A model generated the notes under the pieces. That model saw only the letters and a list, made by a program, of their open reading frames with translations. It did no database searches and was not told the origin of the DNA. From SIG480 sp045537045 (GTDB taxonomy: Bacteria > Bacillota > Clostridia > Oscillospirales > JAAYXM01): a DNA stretch of 31,505 nucleotides. This document shows positions 1 to 7,442 of the stretch, one piece after another; positions within the stretch are counted from its first letter, which is position 1, and each line of letters starts with the position of its first letter. The position numbers and the translations under genes were made by a program. Where the stretch lies: contig JAZSOS010000035.1 of the NCBI GenBank assembly GCA_045537045.1, positions 1-31,505 on the forward strand, in the 5' to 3' direction.

Positions 1-2697
1 CACGGCGAGAAGGTCGGTCTTATCAAGGTTCGCCTTTACCGTCCGTTCGTTGCTGAGAAGCTTCTTGAAGCTATTCCGGCTTCTGTTAAGAAGATTGCTG
101 TTCTCGACAGAACAAAAGAACCCGGTTCCCTCGGTGAGCCGCTTTACCTCGACGTTGTTACAGCTCTTGCTTCTCTTGGCAAGAACGACGTTAAGATCGT
201 TGGCGGCCGTTACGGTCTCGGTTCTAAGGACACTCCGCCTGCAAGCATCTTTGCTACATTTGCAAACCTTGCTATGCCGGAGCCGAAGAACGGCTTTACC
301 CTCGGTATCGTAGACGACGTTACAGGTCTCTCTCTCGAAGAGAAGGCATGCCCGGACACAGCTGCAGAAGGCACAATTTCCTGCAAGTTCTGGGGTCTCG
401 GCGGCGACGGTACTGTCGGTGCTAACAAGAACTCCATCAAGATCATCGGTGACCATACCGACAAGTTCATTCAGGCATACTTCCAGTATGACTCCAAGAA
501 GACAGGCGGTATCACGATTTCCCACCTCCGCTTCGGAGATAAGGCTATCAAGTCACCGTACTATATCAACAAAGCAAACTTCGTTGCCTGCCACAACTCT
601 TCTTACATCCTTAAGGGATACAAGATTGTTGAGGACGTTGTTCCGGGCGGCACATTCATGCTCGACTGCAGCTGGTCAGCAGATGAGCTTGATGCTCACC
701 TTCCGGCATCCGTCAAGTCCTACATTGCAAACAACGATGTAAAGTTCTACATCATTGACGCTACAACAATCGCTGCTAAGGACATCGGCAACGCAAAGGT
801 TAAGAACACAATTCTCCAGTCTGCATTCTTCGCTCTTGCAAACATTCTCCCGAAGGATGAAGCAATTGAGTACATGAAGAAGATGGCTTACAAGTCCTAC
901 ATCAAGAAGGGCGAAGCTATTGTTGAGCTTAACTACAAGGCTATCGACGCAGGTGCAAACGCAGCTGTTGAAGTTGCAGTTCCGGCTTCCTGGAAGAACG
1001 CCGGTGAGGATCCGGCAAAGGCTCCGGCAACAGGCGACAGAAAGGATCTCGTTGACTTCGTCAACAACATCGTTGAGCCTGTTTCCCGCATGCAGGGTGA
1101 CTCTCTCCCGGTTTCCGCATTCAAGGATATGGCTGACGGTACGTTCCCGCAGGGCTCTGCTGCTTACGAGAAGCGCGGCGTTGCTGTTAACGTTCCGGTA
1201 TGGCATCCGGAGAACTGCATCCAGTGTAACAACTGTGCATTCGTTTGCCCGCACGCAACTATCCGTCCGTTCGCTCTTACTGCAGAGGAAGCTGCAAATG
1301 CTCCTGCTGCTACAAAATATACAGAAAAGCCTGTTCTTAAGACAGACTACAAGTTCACAATGACTATCAGCCCGATGGACTGCATGGGATGTACTCTCTG
1401 CGTAAAGGCTTGCCCGGTAACAGCTAAGGCTGAGAAGGACGGCAATCCGGAGAAGAAGGCTATCGAGATGACAAAGCAGGCTACACAGCTTGACCAGCAG
1501 CCGGTATTTGACTACTGCGTTGCAAACGTTTCCGAGAAGCCTGAGCTCATCAACAAGACAATCAAGGGCAGCCAGTTTAAGCAGCCGCTCCTCGAGTTCT
1601 CCGGCTCCTGCGCAGGTTGTGCTGAGACCTCTTACGCACGTCTTATCACACAGCTCTTCGGTGAGAGAATGTATATCTCCAACGCAACAGGCTGTTCATC
1701 CATCTGGGGTGGTTCCGCTCCTGCTACACCGTACACGGTAAATAAGGAAAGCGGCAAGGGTCCGGCTTGGGCTAACTCCCTCTTCGAGGACAACGCTGAG
1801 CACGGTCTTGGTATGTACCTCGGTCAGAAGGCTATCCGTGAGCGCCTCATCGCTTCTATCGAAGATATCGTAGCAGGCGACAAGGCATCTGCTGAGCTCA
1901 AGGCAGCAGCACAGAACTTCCTTGATACAAAGGACAACGGCGAAGCAAACGATGCGGCTACAAAGGCACTCGTTACAGAGCTTGAAAAAGTTGCTGATAA
2001 GTGCGAGAAGTGCGCTTCCATCCTCGCAGAGAAGGATTACCTCTCCAAGAAGTCCGTCTGGATCTTCGGTGGCGACGGTTGGGCATACGACATCGGCTTC
2101 GGCGGTCTTGACCACGTTCTCGCTTCCGGCGAAGATGTAAACGTTATGGTCTTCGACACAGAAGTTTACTCCAACACCGGCGGTCAGGCTTCCAAGTCCT
2201 CCAACATCGGTCAGGTTGCACAGTTCGCTGCAGCAGGTAAGAACATCGTTAAGAAGAACCTTGCTGAAATCGCAATGTCTTACGGCTATGTTTACGTTGC
2301 ACAGGTTGCTATGGGTGCTGATATGAACCAGACACTCAAGGCTCTTGCAGAGGCTGAGGCATATCCGGGTCCGTCACTCATCATCGGCTACGCTCCTTGC
2401 GAAATGCACGGTGTTAAGGGCGGTATGGTAAATTGCCAGGTTGAAATGAAGAAGGCTGTTGAAGCAGGCTACTGGCAGATGTTCCGATACAACCCGGCAC
2501 TTGAAGCAGAAGGCAAAGAAGGCTTCACTCTCGACTCCAAGGAGCCGACTGCAAGCTACGTTGACTTCATCAAGAGCGAAACACGTTATGCACGTCTTGC
2601 ACAGCAGTTCCCCGAAAGAGCAGAAGAGCTCTTCGCAAAGGCAGAAGCTGCTGCAAAGGCAAAATACGCTAAGTACGCAAAGCGTGCAGGTAAGTAA
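1..2697 (+). CDS. nifJ: Pyruvate:ferredoxin (flavodoxin) oxidoreductase, 3' part
   Basis: Oxidises pyruvate plus CoA to acetyl-CoA and CO2, passing electrons to ferredoxin; a central step of anaerobic clostridial energy metabolism in the cytosol. The reading frame is open from base 1, so the N-terminus lies outside the window. 898 residues are present; the family is usually about 1,170-1,200, so roughly 280-300 residues are missing. Visible in order: the end of the CoA/domain III region (SLGEPLYLDV), the EKR segment (YEKRGVAVNVP), two 4Fe-4S ferredoxin motifs (CIQCNNCAFVCP near window residue 406, CMGCTLCVKACP near 461), and the thiamine diphosphate domain with SCAGCAET, GGDGWAYDIG (near 692), NTGGQASKSS and the late Cys in YAPCEMHG. 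Codon choice is strongly biased (AAG, GCT, CTC/CTT, CCG), as expected of a highly expressed gene. The first internal Met (base 274) is not the start. Confidence 0.97.
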   Translation, partial: HGEKVGLIKVRLYRPFVAEKLLEAIPASVKKIAVLDRTKEPGSLGEPLYLDVVTALASLGKNDVKIVGGRYGLGSKDTPPASIFATFANLAMPEPKNGFTLGIVDDVTGLSLEEKACPDTAAEGTISCKFWGLGGDGTVGANKNSIKIIGDHTDKFIQAYFQYDSKKTGGITISHLRFGDKAIKSPYYINKANFVACHNSSYILKGYKIVEDVVPGGTFMLDCSWSADELDAHLPASVKSYIANNDVKFYIIDATTIAAKDIGNAKVKNTILQSAFFALANILPKDEAIEYMKKMAYKSYIKKGEAIVELNYKAIDAGANAAVEVAVPASWKNAGEDPAKAPATGDRKDLVDFVNNIVEPVSRMQGDSLPVSAFKDMADGTFPQGSAAYEKRGVAVNVPVWHPENCIQCNNCAFVCPHATIRPFALTAEEAANAPAATKYTEKPVLKTDYKFTMTISPMDCMGCTLCVKACPVTAKAEKDGNPEKKAIEMTKQATQLDQQPVFDYCVANVSEKPELINKTIKGSQFKQPLLEFSGSCAGCAETSYARLITQLFGERMYISNATGCSSIWGGSAPATPYTVNKESGKGPAWANSLFEDNAEHGLGMYLGQKAIRERLIASIEDIVAGDKASAELKAAAQNFLDTKDNGEANDAATKALVTELEKVADKCEKCASILAEKDYLSKKSVWIFGGDGWAYDIGFGGLDHVLASGEDVNVMVFDTEVYSNTGGQASKSSNIGQVAQFAAAGKNIVKKNLAEIAMSYGYVYVAQVAMGADMNQTLKALAEAEAYPGPSLIIGYAPCEMHGVKGGMVNCQVEMKKAVEAGYWQMFRYNPALEAEGKEGFTLDSKEPTASYVDFIKSETRYARLAQQFPERAEELFAKAEAAAKAKYAKYAKRAGK

Positions 2698-2717
2698 TTT
2701 TGCCTATTAAATAGTTT

Positions 2718-2754
2718 AAAACTCCTTGCGGAAAAATCCGCAAGGAGTTTTTTC
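2718..2754. terminator. Bidirectional intrinsic terminator between nifJ and the sod-like gene
   Basis: A perfect 14-bp stem (2719-2732 pairing with 2737-2750) with an AAAA loop is followed by a T-run on the + strand. On the - strand the stem is followed by TTTT. It begins about 20 bases after the nifJ stop and ends about 6 bases from the stop of the convergent sod-like gene, so it probably serves both. Confidence 0.93.
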
Positions 2755-2759
2755 GTTGT

Positions 2760-3242
2760 TCAGGCTCGTCTGATCTCGCCGCAGGCGATTTTTTCGCCGG
2801 AGTTTCCTGAGGGTTGTGTTGTAAAATCATCGGGTTCCGAGTGGATTATCACTGTTTTTCCGATGATTTCGCTCATCTTGAATCTATCAGTAAGGAACGC
2901 ACTCATAGCAACACCTTGCACACCAAAAAGCGGTGGCATATCTCCCGCGTGATACGGGTGCGGACATTCATTCGAATTATAATGCGTCAAAGCATCTTTG
3001 AAATAGTCGGTATCATCCCCCGTACAGCTCTTTCCGCTGTGAATATGGAAACCAAATACAGGACTTTTGCATTTATCCTGAGACGCGGGAAGCCCCGATA
3101 CCAAGGTTAATACAATTGTTCCCATACGTGTCGGATAAAAATAGACCTCCCCCGAAATCTGCGGATAATCCGGATTCCCCTTTATTTGCGCTTTTGCCTG
3201 CGGGCGGCTTCGGAGCAGTGAAATTAAATTTATATTCAACAA
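2760..3242 (-). CDS. Cu/Zn superoxide dismutase-like protein
   Basis: The family converts superoxide to hydrogen peroxide and oxygen. All seven metal-ligand positions of the Cu/Zn-SOD fold appear present: H66 and H68 (GFHIHSG), bridging H87 (HYN), H95 and H98 plus D101 (HPYHAGD), and H134 (VIIHSEPDD). The disulfide pair C73/C154 and the C-terminal signature TQPSGNSGEKIACG are also visible. At 160 residues the length is normal. No signal peptide or lipobox is seen, so the product looks cytosolic, unlike most bacterial Cu/Zn-SODs, which are exported. The start is TTG (a second TTG follows directly) with AAGGAG about 6 bases upstream; no ATG fits. Transcription diverges from the MATE gene. Activity is inferred from the ligands only. 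Confidence 0.88.
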   Translation of the reverse strand: MLNINLISLLRSRPQAKAQIKGNPDYPQISGEVYFYPTRMGTIVLTLVSGLPASQDKCKSPVFGFHIHSGKSCTGDDTDYFKDALTHYNSNECPHPYHAGDMPPLFGVQGVAMSAFLTDRFKMSEIIGKTVIIHSEPDDFTTQPSGNSGEKIACGEIRRA

Positions 3243-3329
3243 AAACTTCTCCTTAATAATTTATTGCATTACTATTCTATGAGAGAGCTGCATTGTTGTG
3301 ATATTTCGCTATGTCTTTTCGATATAATT

Positions 3330-3341
3330 ACAAAGCTTTGT
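3330..3341. promoter_or_regulatory. Palindrome in the sod/MATE divergent intergenic region
   Basis: ACAAAGCTTTGT is a perfect 12-bp palindrome between the two divergent genes, about 88 bases upstream of the sod-like start and about 62 bases from the MATE -35 box. It could be an operator, but no recognised repressor box (for example a PerR box) is matched. Function unknown. Confidence 0.25.
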
Positions 3342-3402
3342 GGGTAATTGTTTTTGTCAAGCGGAAGTTATGAAATTCATTTTAATTTTTTTCAAAAACC
3401 TC

Positions 3403-3431
3403 TTTACAAAAACCTTTTTGTATGTTATCAT
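3403..3431 (+). promoter_or_regulatory. SigA-type promoter of the MATE gene
   Basis: TTTACA (3403-3408) and TATCAT (3426-3431) are separated by exactly 17 bases. The predicted transcription start lies about 35 bases ahead of the ATG at 3474. The only gene downstream is the MATE transporter. Confidence 0.7.
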
Positions 3432-3473
3432 ACTCAAATAATCAAAACTACATAATGATTCGCAAGGTGTTTT

Positions 3474-4889
3474 ATGAACATTCTAAAAAAACTCTATTCA
3501 CCAGAACACATTATCCCTGAAGGCGAGCGGCTCGGCGACCTCCCTTCAACGCGCTCGGCTTACAGGGATGTTTTAAAGCTGGCGTGGCCCGCGATTTTTG
3601 AATCGTTAATGCTTCAGCTTTGTGGAACTATCGATACCATGATGGTTGGTATTATCGGCACACGGGCCATTTCCGCAGTCGGAACGTCAAGTGCTATCCG
3701 TGCGCTTATAGTTGCATTCTATTCATCATTGAGCGTCGCATGCAGTACTGTTATCGCACGGCGTATAGGTGCAGGCAATCAAGAAGAAGCAAACGAAACG
3801 ATGCGCCAAGCCATGGTATATACTCTTATCATTTCGCTTTTCGTCTGCATTCCCGGATATATCCTCACGCCAAGGCTCCTAAATCTCTGTCGCACGCCCG
3901 ACAGTATTCTGAGCGATGCCATCGCCTATGTCCGCACATGGCTCTTCGGCGTGCCGGTGTGGGGAGTCACGATTCCCGTCAGCGCTGCATACTGCGCATC
4001 AGGAAAGCCGCATTTGCCGATGATTTCCACCATCATTGCAAACCTTGTCAACATTTTCTTTAATTACGCTCTCATCGGCGGAAACTTTGGCTTTCCTGCC
4101 CTGGGAGTACGCGGTGCTGCTGCGGCGACTATGTCCTGCTACGTCGTACAGAGCGGAATATTCTTCTTTTTTATACTCCGCAAAAAGAACGACATTCGCC
4201 TTGAGCTCAAGAAAAAATTCAGATTCGACCCCGATATATTCCTGTCCCTGAAGCTGATTTTCCCTGCCCAGCTTTTAAGTGCGTTTGTCGCTTTTGCTGC
4301 AGAGACTATCCAGACACGAGTCATCAATTCTATAGGAAATGGCGACTCCTTTGCGGCGTATCAGATTATTATTACGCTGTATTCTGTCTTTATTTCCGTC
4401 GCAAGCGGTTTCTCCGTTGCTTCCGGTACTCTTATCGGTCAGTCTCTCGGCAAGAAGCGCCCCGATATCTCCCTTTTATATACGCGATTGTGCATCGTTC
4501 TTGCAATTTTGTTCTCCGTTCTGTTCGTTACGGTCTTCGCAGTATTTGACGAGGCTATCATTGGGTTGTACATCTCCGACAAAGTTGCAGGAAAGGCTAC
4601 CTTTGACGCAGCTCTTGTTATGTTGCATCTTCTCATAATCACAACACCCATAAACGTTTTGCATCAGGTGTATTGGGGGACTCTGCAAGGTGCCGGAGAT
4701 GCGAAATTTCTCACCTTCCAGACCACCTTCTCCCTCATTTGCAGAACAACGTGCTTCTATCTCTTTTGTCTCTGGCTCGGCTTCGGCGTTGTTGGAACGT
4801 TTATCGCTATCCTTGTTGACGACACCTTACGCGTGACGATGTCACACATCCGTTTCAAACGCGGCGAATGGAAATACATACGGTTATAA
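3474..4889 (+). CDS. MATE family multidrug/toxin efflux transporter
   Basis: Membrane antiporter that exports cationic or other small molecules using a Na+ or H+ gradient; the substrate cannot be told from sequence. The 471-residue length and the roughly twelve hydrophobic helices, in two related halves, fit the MatE family. Typical features include the first-helix region (VLKLAWPAIFESLMLQL), the IDTMMVG motif near residue 55, and the repeated half with AAETIQTRVI near residue 278 and the GSFS-type loop GDSFAAYQI. Start ATG with AAGGTG about 6 bases upstream. It is monocistronic, with its own promoter, and nothing in the sequence links it to neighbouring genes. Confidence 0.93.
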   Translation: MNILKKLYSPEHIIPEGERLGDLPSTRSAYRDVLKLAWPAIFESLMLQLCGTIDTMMVGIIGTRAISAVGTSSAIRALIVAFYSSLSVACSTVIARRIGAGNQEEANETMRQAMVYTLIISLFVCIPGYILTPRLLNLCRTPDSILSDAIAYVRTWLFGVPVWGVTIPVSAAYCASGKPHLPMISTIIANLVNIFFNYALIGGNFGFPALGVRGAAAATMSCYVVQSGIFFFFILRKKNDIRLELKKKFRFDPDIFLSLKLIFPAQLLSAFVAFAAETIQTRVINSIGNGDSFAAYQIIITLYSVFISVASGFSVASGTLIGQSLGKKRPDISLLYTRLCIVLAILFSVLFVTVFAVFDEAIIGLYISDKVAGKATFDAALVMLHLLIITTPINVLHQVYWGTLQGAGDAKFLTFQTTFSLICRTTCFYLFCLWLGFGVVGTFIAILVDDTLRVTMSHIRFKRGEWKYIRL

Positions 4890-4902
4890 TGTAAACTGAC
4901 GT

Positions 4903-4949
4903 AAAAAACCTCGGGTGAAATCACAAAGCATTTTGATTTCACCCGAGGT
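4903..4949 (-). terminator. Strong hairpin terminator, best oriented leftward
   Basis: A 16-bp perfect stem (4908-4923 with 4934-4949) has a 10-base loop. On the - strand the stem is followed by TTTTT, whereas on the + strand it is followed by a poor T-run. It therefore best terminates leftward transcription from metY or the decayed gene fragment beside it. It lies 19 bases after the MATE stop and may help end that transcript too. Confidence 0.8.
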
Positions 4950-5070
4950 ATGTATTTATAATCTGCGCTCCCTTTCTTTTGGCATAATCATAAGCACGCT
5001 TCGTGCCGCTGTTTGGTCGGTAAGTGGGAAGGATACTATAATGCCGCCTTAAGCGCCAAGCGGGTATAAA
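4939..5070 (-). pseudogene. Decayed 3' fragment of a gene, possibly SLOG/DUF1273-like
   Basis: On the - strand a short open stretch without its own start ends at a TGA inside the right arm of the terminator. It reads through NSGTKRAYDYAKRKGAQIIN. This resembles the C-terminal nucleotide-binding segment (GGT...YAxKKGxxIIN) of SLOG/DUF1273-type proteins. An in-frame stop at 5071-5073 cuts it off, exactly where the large palindromic element begins. The placement directly ahead of a leftward terminator is what a former gene's 3' end would look like. The family assignment rests on one recognised motif and is tentative; it could also be chance. Confidence 0.4.
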
Positions 5071-5177
5071 TTACAGCGAAATCACAGATAAGACTGAGAG
5101 GGCAAAATTTCAATTTTGCCCTTGCCGAAAGTCTCTGTGATAAGCGCGATAATTTATCCGCTGCGCGCACAGCGGCA
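5042..5177. repeat. Large nested palindromic element (hairpin of about 136 bases)
   Basis: Successive arms pair around a centre near 5110: 5042-5047 with 5172-5177, 5059-5073 with 5150-5162 (AGCGGGTATAAATTA against TAATTTATCCGCT, one bulge region), 5081-5088 with 5134-5141, 5092-5095 with 5130-5133, and the core 5100-5109 with 5112-5121 (GGGCAAAATT/AATTTTGCCC). As RNA from the metY transcript it would form one long interrupted hairpin. The architecture suggests a repeated intergenic element (MITE or REP-like) or a structured 3' UTR. Copy number cannot be judged from one window. Confidence 0.6.
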
Positions 5178-5189
5178 AAAGCGTGGGAT

Positions 5190-5221
5190 TTCAAAGGGGT
5201 TCGCAAGAGAACCCCTTTGAA
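5190..5221. repeat. 13-bp inverted repeat downstream of metY
   Basis: TTCAAAGGGGTTC (5190-5202) pairs perfectly with 5209-5221 around the loop GCAAGA. There is no T-run on either side in the terminating position, so it is not a canonical terminator. It starts 24 bases past the metY stop and flanks the larger palindromic element. It may be part of the same mobile or repeated unit, or a 3'-end stabiliser. Confidence 0.6.
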
Positions 5222-5245
5222 AAACGGTCGATTCACGACTCTCCC

Positions 5246-6511
5246 CTATTTAAGTGCCTGTTCAAGGTCTGCGATAAGGTCATCAACATTTTCAATACCG
5301 ACGGAAAGACGGATAAGATCGGGGTTTACGCCCGCCGCTAAAAGCTCTTCCTCGCTCATCTGACGGTGCGTGTGGCTTGCCGGATGGAGAAGGCAGGTTT
5401 TTGCGTCTGCAACGTGAGTTACGATAGACGCAAGCTTAAGCTTATCCATAAATGCAATGGATGCCTCTCTGCCGCCCTTTATTCCAAACGCGAGAACACC
5501 ACAGGTATTACCGTTCATGTACTTCTGCGCAAGGTCGTAGTACTCGTCACCCTCAAGCCCTGCGTAATGCACCCACGAAACCTTTTCGTGATTTTTAAGG
5601 AACTTTGCAACAGCAAGTGCATTTGAGCAGTGGCGCTCCATACGAAGATGCAGGCTCTCAAGACCCAAATTGAGATAGAACGCATTCTGCGGGGACTGGA
5701 TTGAGCCAAAGTCACGCATAAGCTGGGCAGTTGCCTTTGTGATATACGCGCCCTTGCCGAAGCGCTCTGCATATGTGATGCCGTGGTATGATTCATCGGG
5801 AGTGGTGAGCCCCGGGAATTTATCGGCGTGTGCCATCCAATCAAAGTTTCCGCTGTCTACGATGCAGCCGCCTACACCGACCCCGTGACCGTCCATATAC
5901 TTTGTTGTGGAGTGAGTAACGATATCTGCGCCCCACTCAAACGGACGGCAGTTTACCGGAGTTGCAAACGTGTTATCAACGATAAACGGAACGCCGTGAC
6001 TGTGTGCAAGACGTGCAAACTTTTCAAAATCAAGAACCGATACAGTCGGGTTTGTTATCGTCTCACCGAAAACTGCTTTTGTATTCGGCTTGAAATACTT
6101 TGCAAGCTCTTCTTCCGGAAGGGTCTGGTCAACGAATGTGCATTCGATGCCCATTTTCTTCATAGTTGTCCCGAAGAGGTTATATGTACCGCCGTAGATT
6201 GACGATGAGGCGATGAAATGATCACCGCACTCGCAGATGTTGAATATAGCGTAGAAGTTTGCCGCCTGACCTGAAGACGTAAGCATTGCCGCAACGCCGC
6301 CCTCCATTGCGCAGATTTTTGCTGCAACTGCGTCATTTGTCGGGTTCTGCAGTCTTGTGTAGAAATATCCTTCTGCCTCAAGGTCAAAGAGCTTTCCCAT
6401 CTCTTCACTTGTGTCGTATTTGAATGTCGTGCTCTGCACGATGGGAAGCTGGCGTGCTTCGCCACGCCCCGGTTTCCAGCCTTCGTGGATTGCCTGTGTC
6501 TCTATTTTCAT
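5246..6511 (-). CDS. metY: O-acetylhomoserine sulfhydrylase / aminocarboxypropyltransferase
   Basis: PLP enzyme joining O-acetylhomoserine with sulfide (or methanethiol) to give homocysteine (or methionine) in the cytosol. The 421-residue length fits the Cys/Met-metabolism fold type I family, and the 420-430 size favours the OAH sulfhydrylase branch over cystathionine gamma-synthase. Visible: YTRLQNPT (51-58), TSSGQAA (78-84) for phosphate binding, the cofactor Asp in FIVDNTFATP (D179), the Schiff-base lysine in HSTTKYMDGHG (K204), and the C-terminal HPASHTHRQM segment. Start ATG with AAGGAG about 11 bases upstream. It is the last gene of a three-gene operon, 19 bases after the second amidohydrolase. 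No S-box or T-box leader is seen on the short operon leader. Confidence 0.93.
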   Translation of the reverse strand: MKIETQAIHEGWKPGRGEARQLPIVQSTTFKYDTSEEMGKLFDLEAEGYFYTRLQNPTNDAVAAKICAMEGGVAAMLTSSGQAANFYAIFNICECGDHFIASSSIYGGTYNLFGTTMKKMGIECTFVDQTLPEEELAKYFKPNTKAVFGETITNPTVSVLDFEKFARLAHSHGVPFIVDNTFATPVNCRPFEWGADIVTHSTTKYMDGHGVGVGGCIVDSGNFDWMAHADKFPGLTTPDESYHGITYAERFGKGAYITKATAQLMRDFGSIQSPQNAFYLNLGLESLHLRMERHCSNALAVAKFLKNHEKVSWVHYAGLEGDEYYDLAQKYMNGNTCGVLAFGIKGGREASIAFMDKLKLASIVTHVADAKTCLLHPASHTHRQMSEEELLAAGVNPDLIRLSVGIENVDDLIADLEQALK

Positions 6512-6530
6512 TTATCTGTCTCTCCTTATA

Positions 6531-7442
6531 TTAAATCATAAAATCTTTTTCTGTCAAATCAAGCTTCAAAAGCTTTACCGCATTCTTCCAGCATATCTTG
6601 TCATAAACCGCTTGGCTTATCTCGCCGTTTTCAAGAAGTTCGTCAAGGTACTCTGAATGCATAATATTGTTTGTGGGTGAGCAAACGTCCTGACCGAAAT
6701 ACAATCTGTCCTGGAATTCGTTGAGGAACTGTATTCCGAACTCACGGTCACGCGTGATAGCTATATAACCGCTTCCCGCGGAAAGGTCGCCGTGAAGATT
6801 CGGGTATTTTCTCATAAGCTCTACCACTCTTCCGCCCGGAACAACCGGCTGCCCCTTCGGGTACCCCGTGTGCAGGTCATTTCCCGAAACCTCGACCCAG
6901 AAATCGCCCGAATGCCCGATGAACGTGATGTCCTTCCACTTGATGAGCGCGTTCTCAAGTCCGCTTAAATTCTCATCGTCGCGGATGCCGTAATCACCGA
7001 ATTCCTTATGCGTCATATGGAAGATGAACGGAAGCTTGTATTTGTTTACATACATAAGCATATTGCTCATAAGCGGGTCATAGAACGTTATATTCCCGCA
7101 CATCTCACCAACGCCTTTTGCGCCCATATTGAGGTAGTATTCAATAAGCGGTGAATAGTCCGCATCCGGCTTTTTGTTAAAGCTGTACGGACAGAGGTTC
7201 ATAAAGAAATAGAACTTGTCAGGATATTTTACGCAAATTTCCGCAACATCTTCAACGTTCTGAACCTCCCCTGTCATACTTGCTTCATAATGCACTTCCG
7301 GAAGGATTACCCCGCGAGCGACGTTCTTACGTTCAAACATTTGGAGTGCATCTTCGGGAAGGAGGTGGAACGACCCGTCCGGTCTCGTGAATCCCTTTTC
7401 CTTATACACATGGCAGTGCAAATCAAGCTTTTTCATTTTCAC
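6531..7442 (-). CDS. Amidohydrolase 2 family metal-dependent hydrolase (paralog B)
   Basis: TIM-barrel amidohydrolase-superfamily protein; family members hydrolyse or decarboxylate small ring or amide substrates using a bound metal. The specific substrate is unknown. Candidate metal and catalytic residues are H9 and H11 (DLHCH), E113 (GVGEM), H142 (FHMTH), H177 (IGHSGDFW) and D252 (FGQDV). It has 303 residues, and no signal peptide is seen. It starts with GTG overlapping the previous stop by four bases (GTGA), with a G-rich Shine-Dalgarno about 9 bases upstream; an ATG two codons later is possible. It is clearly a duplicate of the gene just upstream, sharing for example NKYKLP, NLSGLE, GDxSAGSG and YDKICW. 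The operon setting with metY suggests sulfur or one-carbon metabolism, but that is only inference. Confidence 0.82.
   Translation of the reverse strand: MKMKKLDLHCHVYKEKGFTRPDGSFHLLPEDALQMFERKNVARGVILPEVHYEASMTGEVQNVEDVAEICVKYPDKFYFFMNLCPYSFNKKPDADYSPLIEYYLNMGAKGVGEMCGNITFYDPLMSNMLMYVNKYKLPFIFHMTHKEFGDYGIRDDENLSGLENALIKWKDITFIGHSGDFWVEVSGNDLHTGYPKGQPVVPGGRVVELMRKYPNLHGDLSAGSGYIAITRDREFGIQFLNEFQDRLYFGQDVCSPTNNIMHSEYLDELLENGEISQAVYDKICWKNAVKLLKLDLTEKDFMI

Noticed and set aside
210..1254. Leftward frames opposite nifJ
   Set aside because: They are antisense to a highly expressed conserved gene, have no ribosome sites, and reflect its biased codon usage.
5036..5236. Leftward 66-codon open frame across the palindromic region
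   Set aside because: It lies wholly in the inverted-repeat DNA, has no convincing ribosome site and matches no protein pattern I know. It is most likely a by-product of the repeat.
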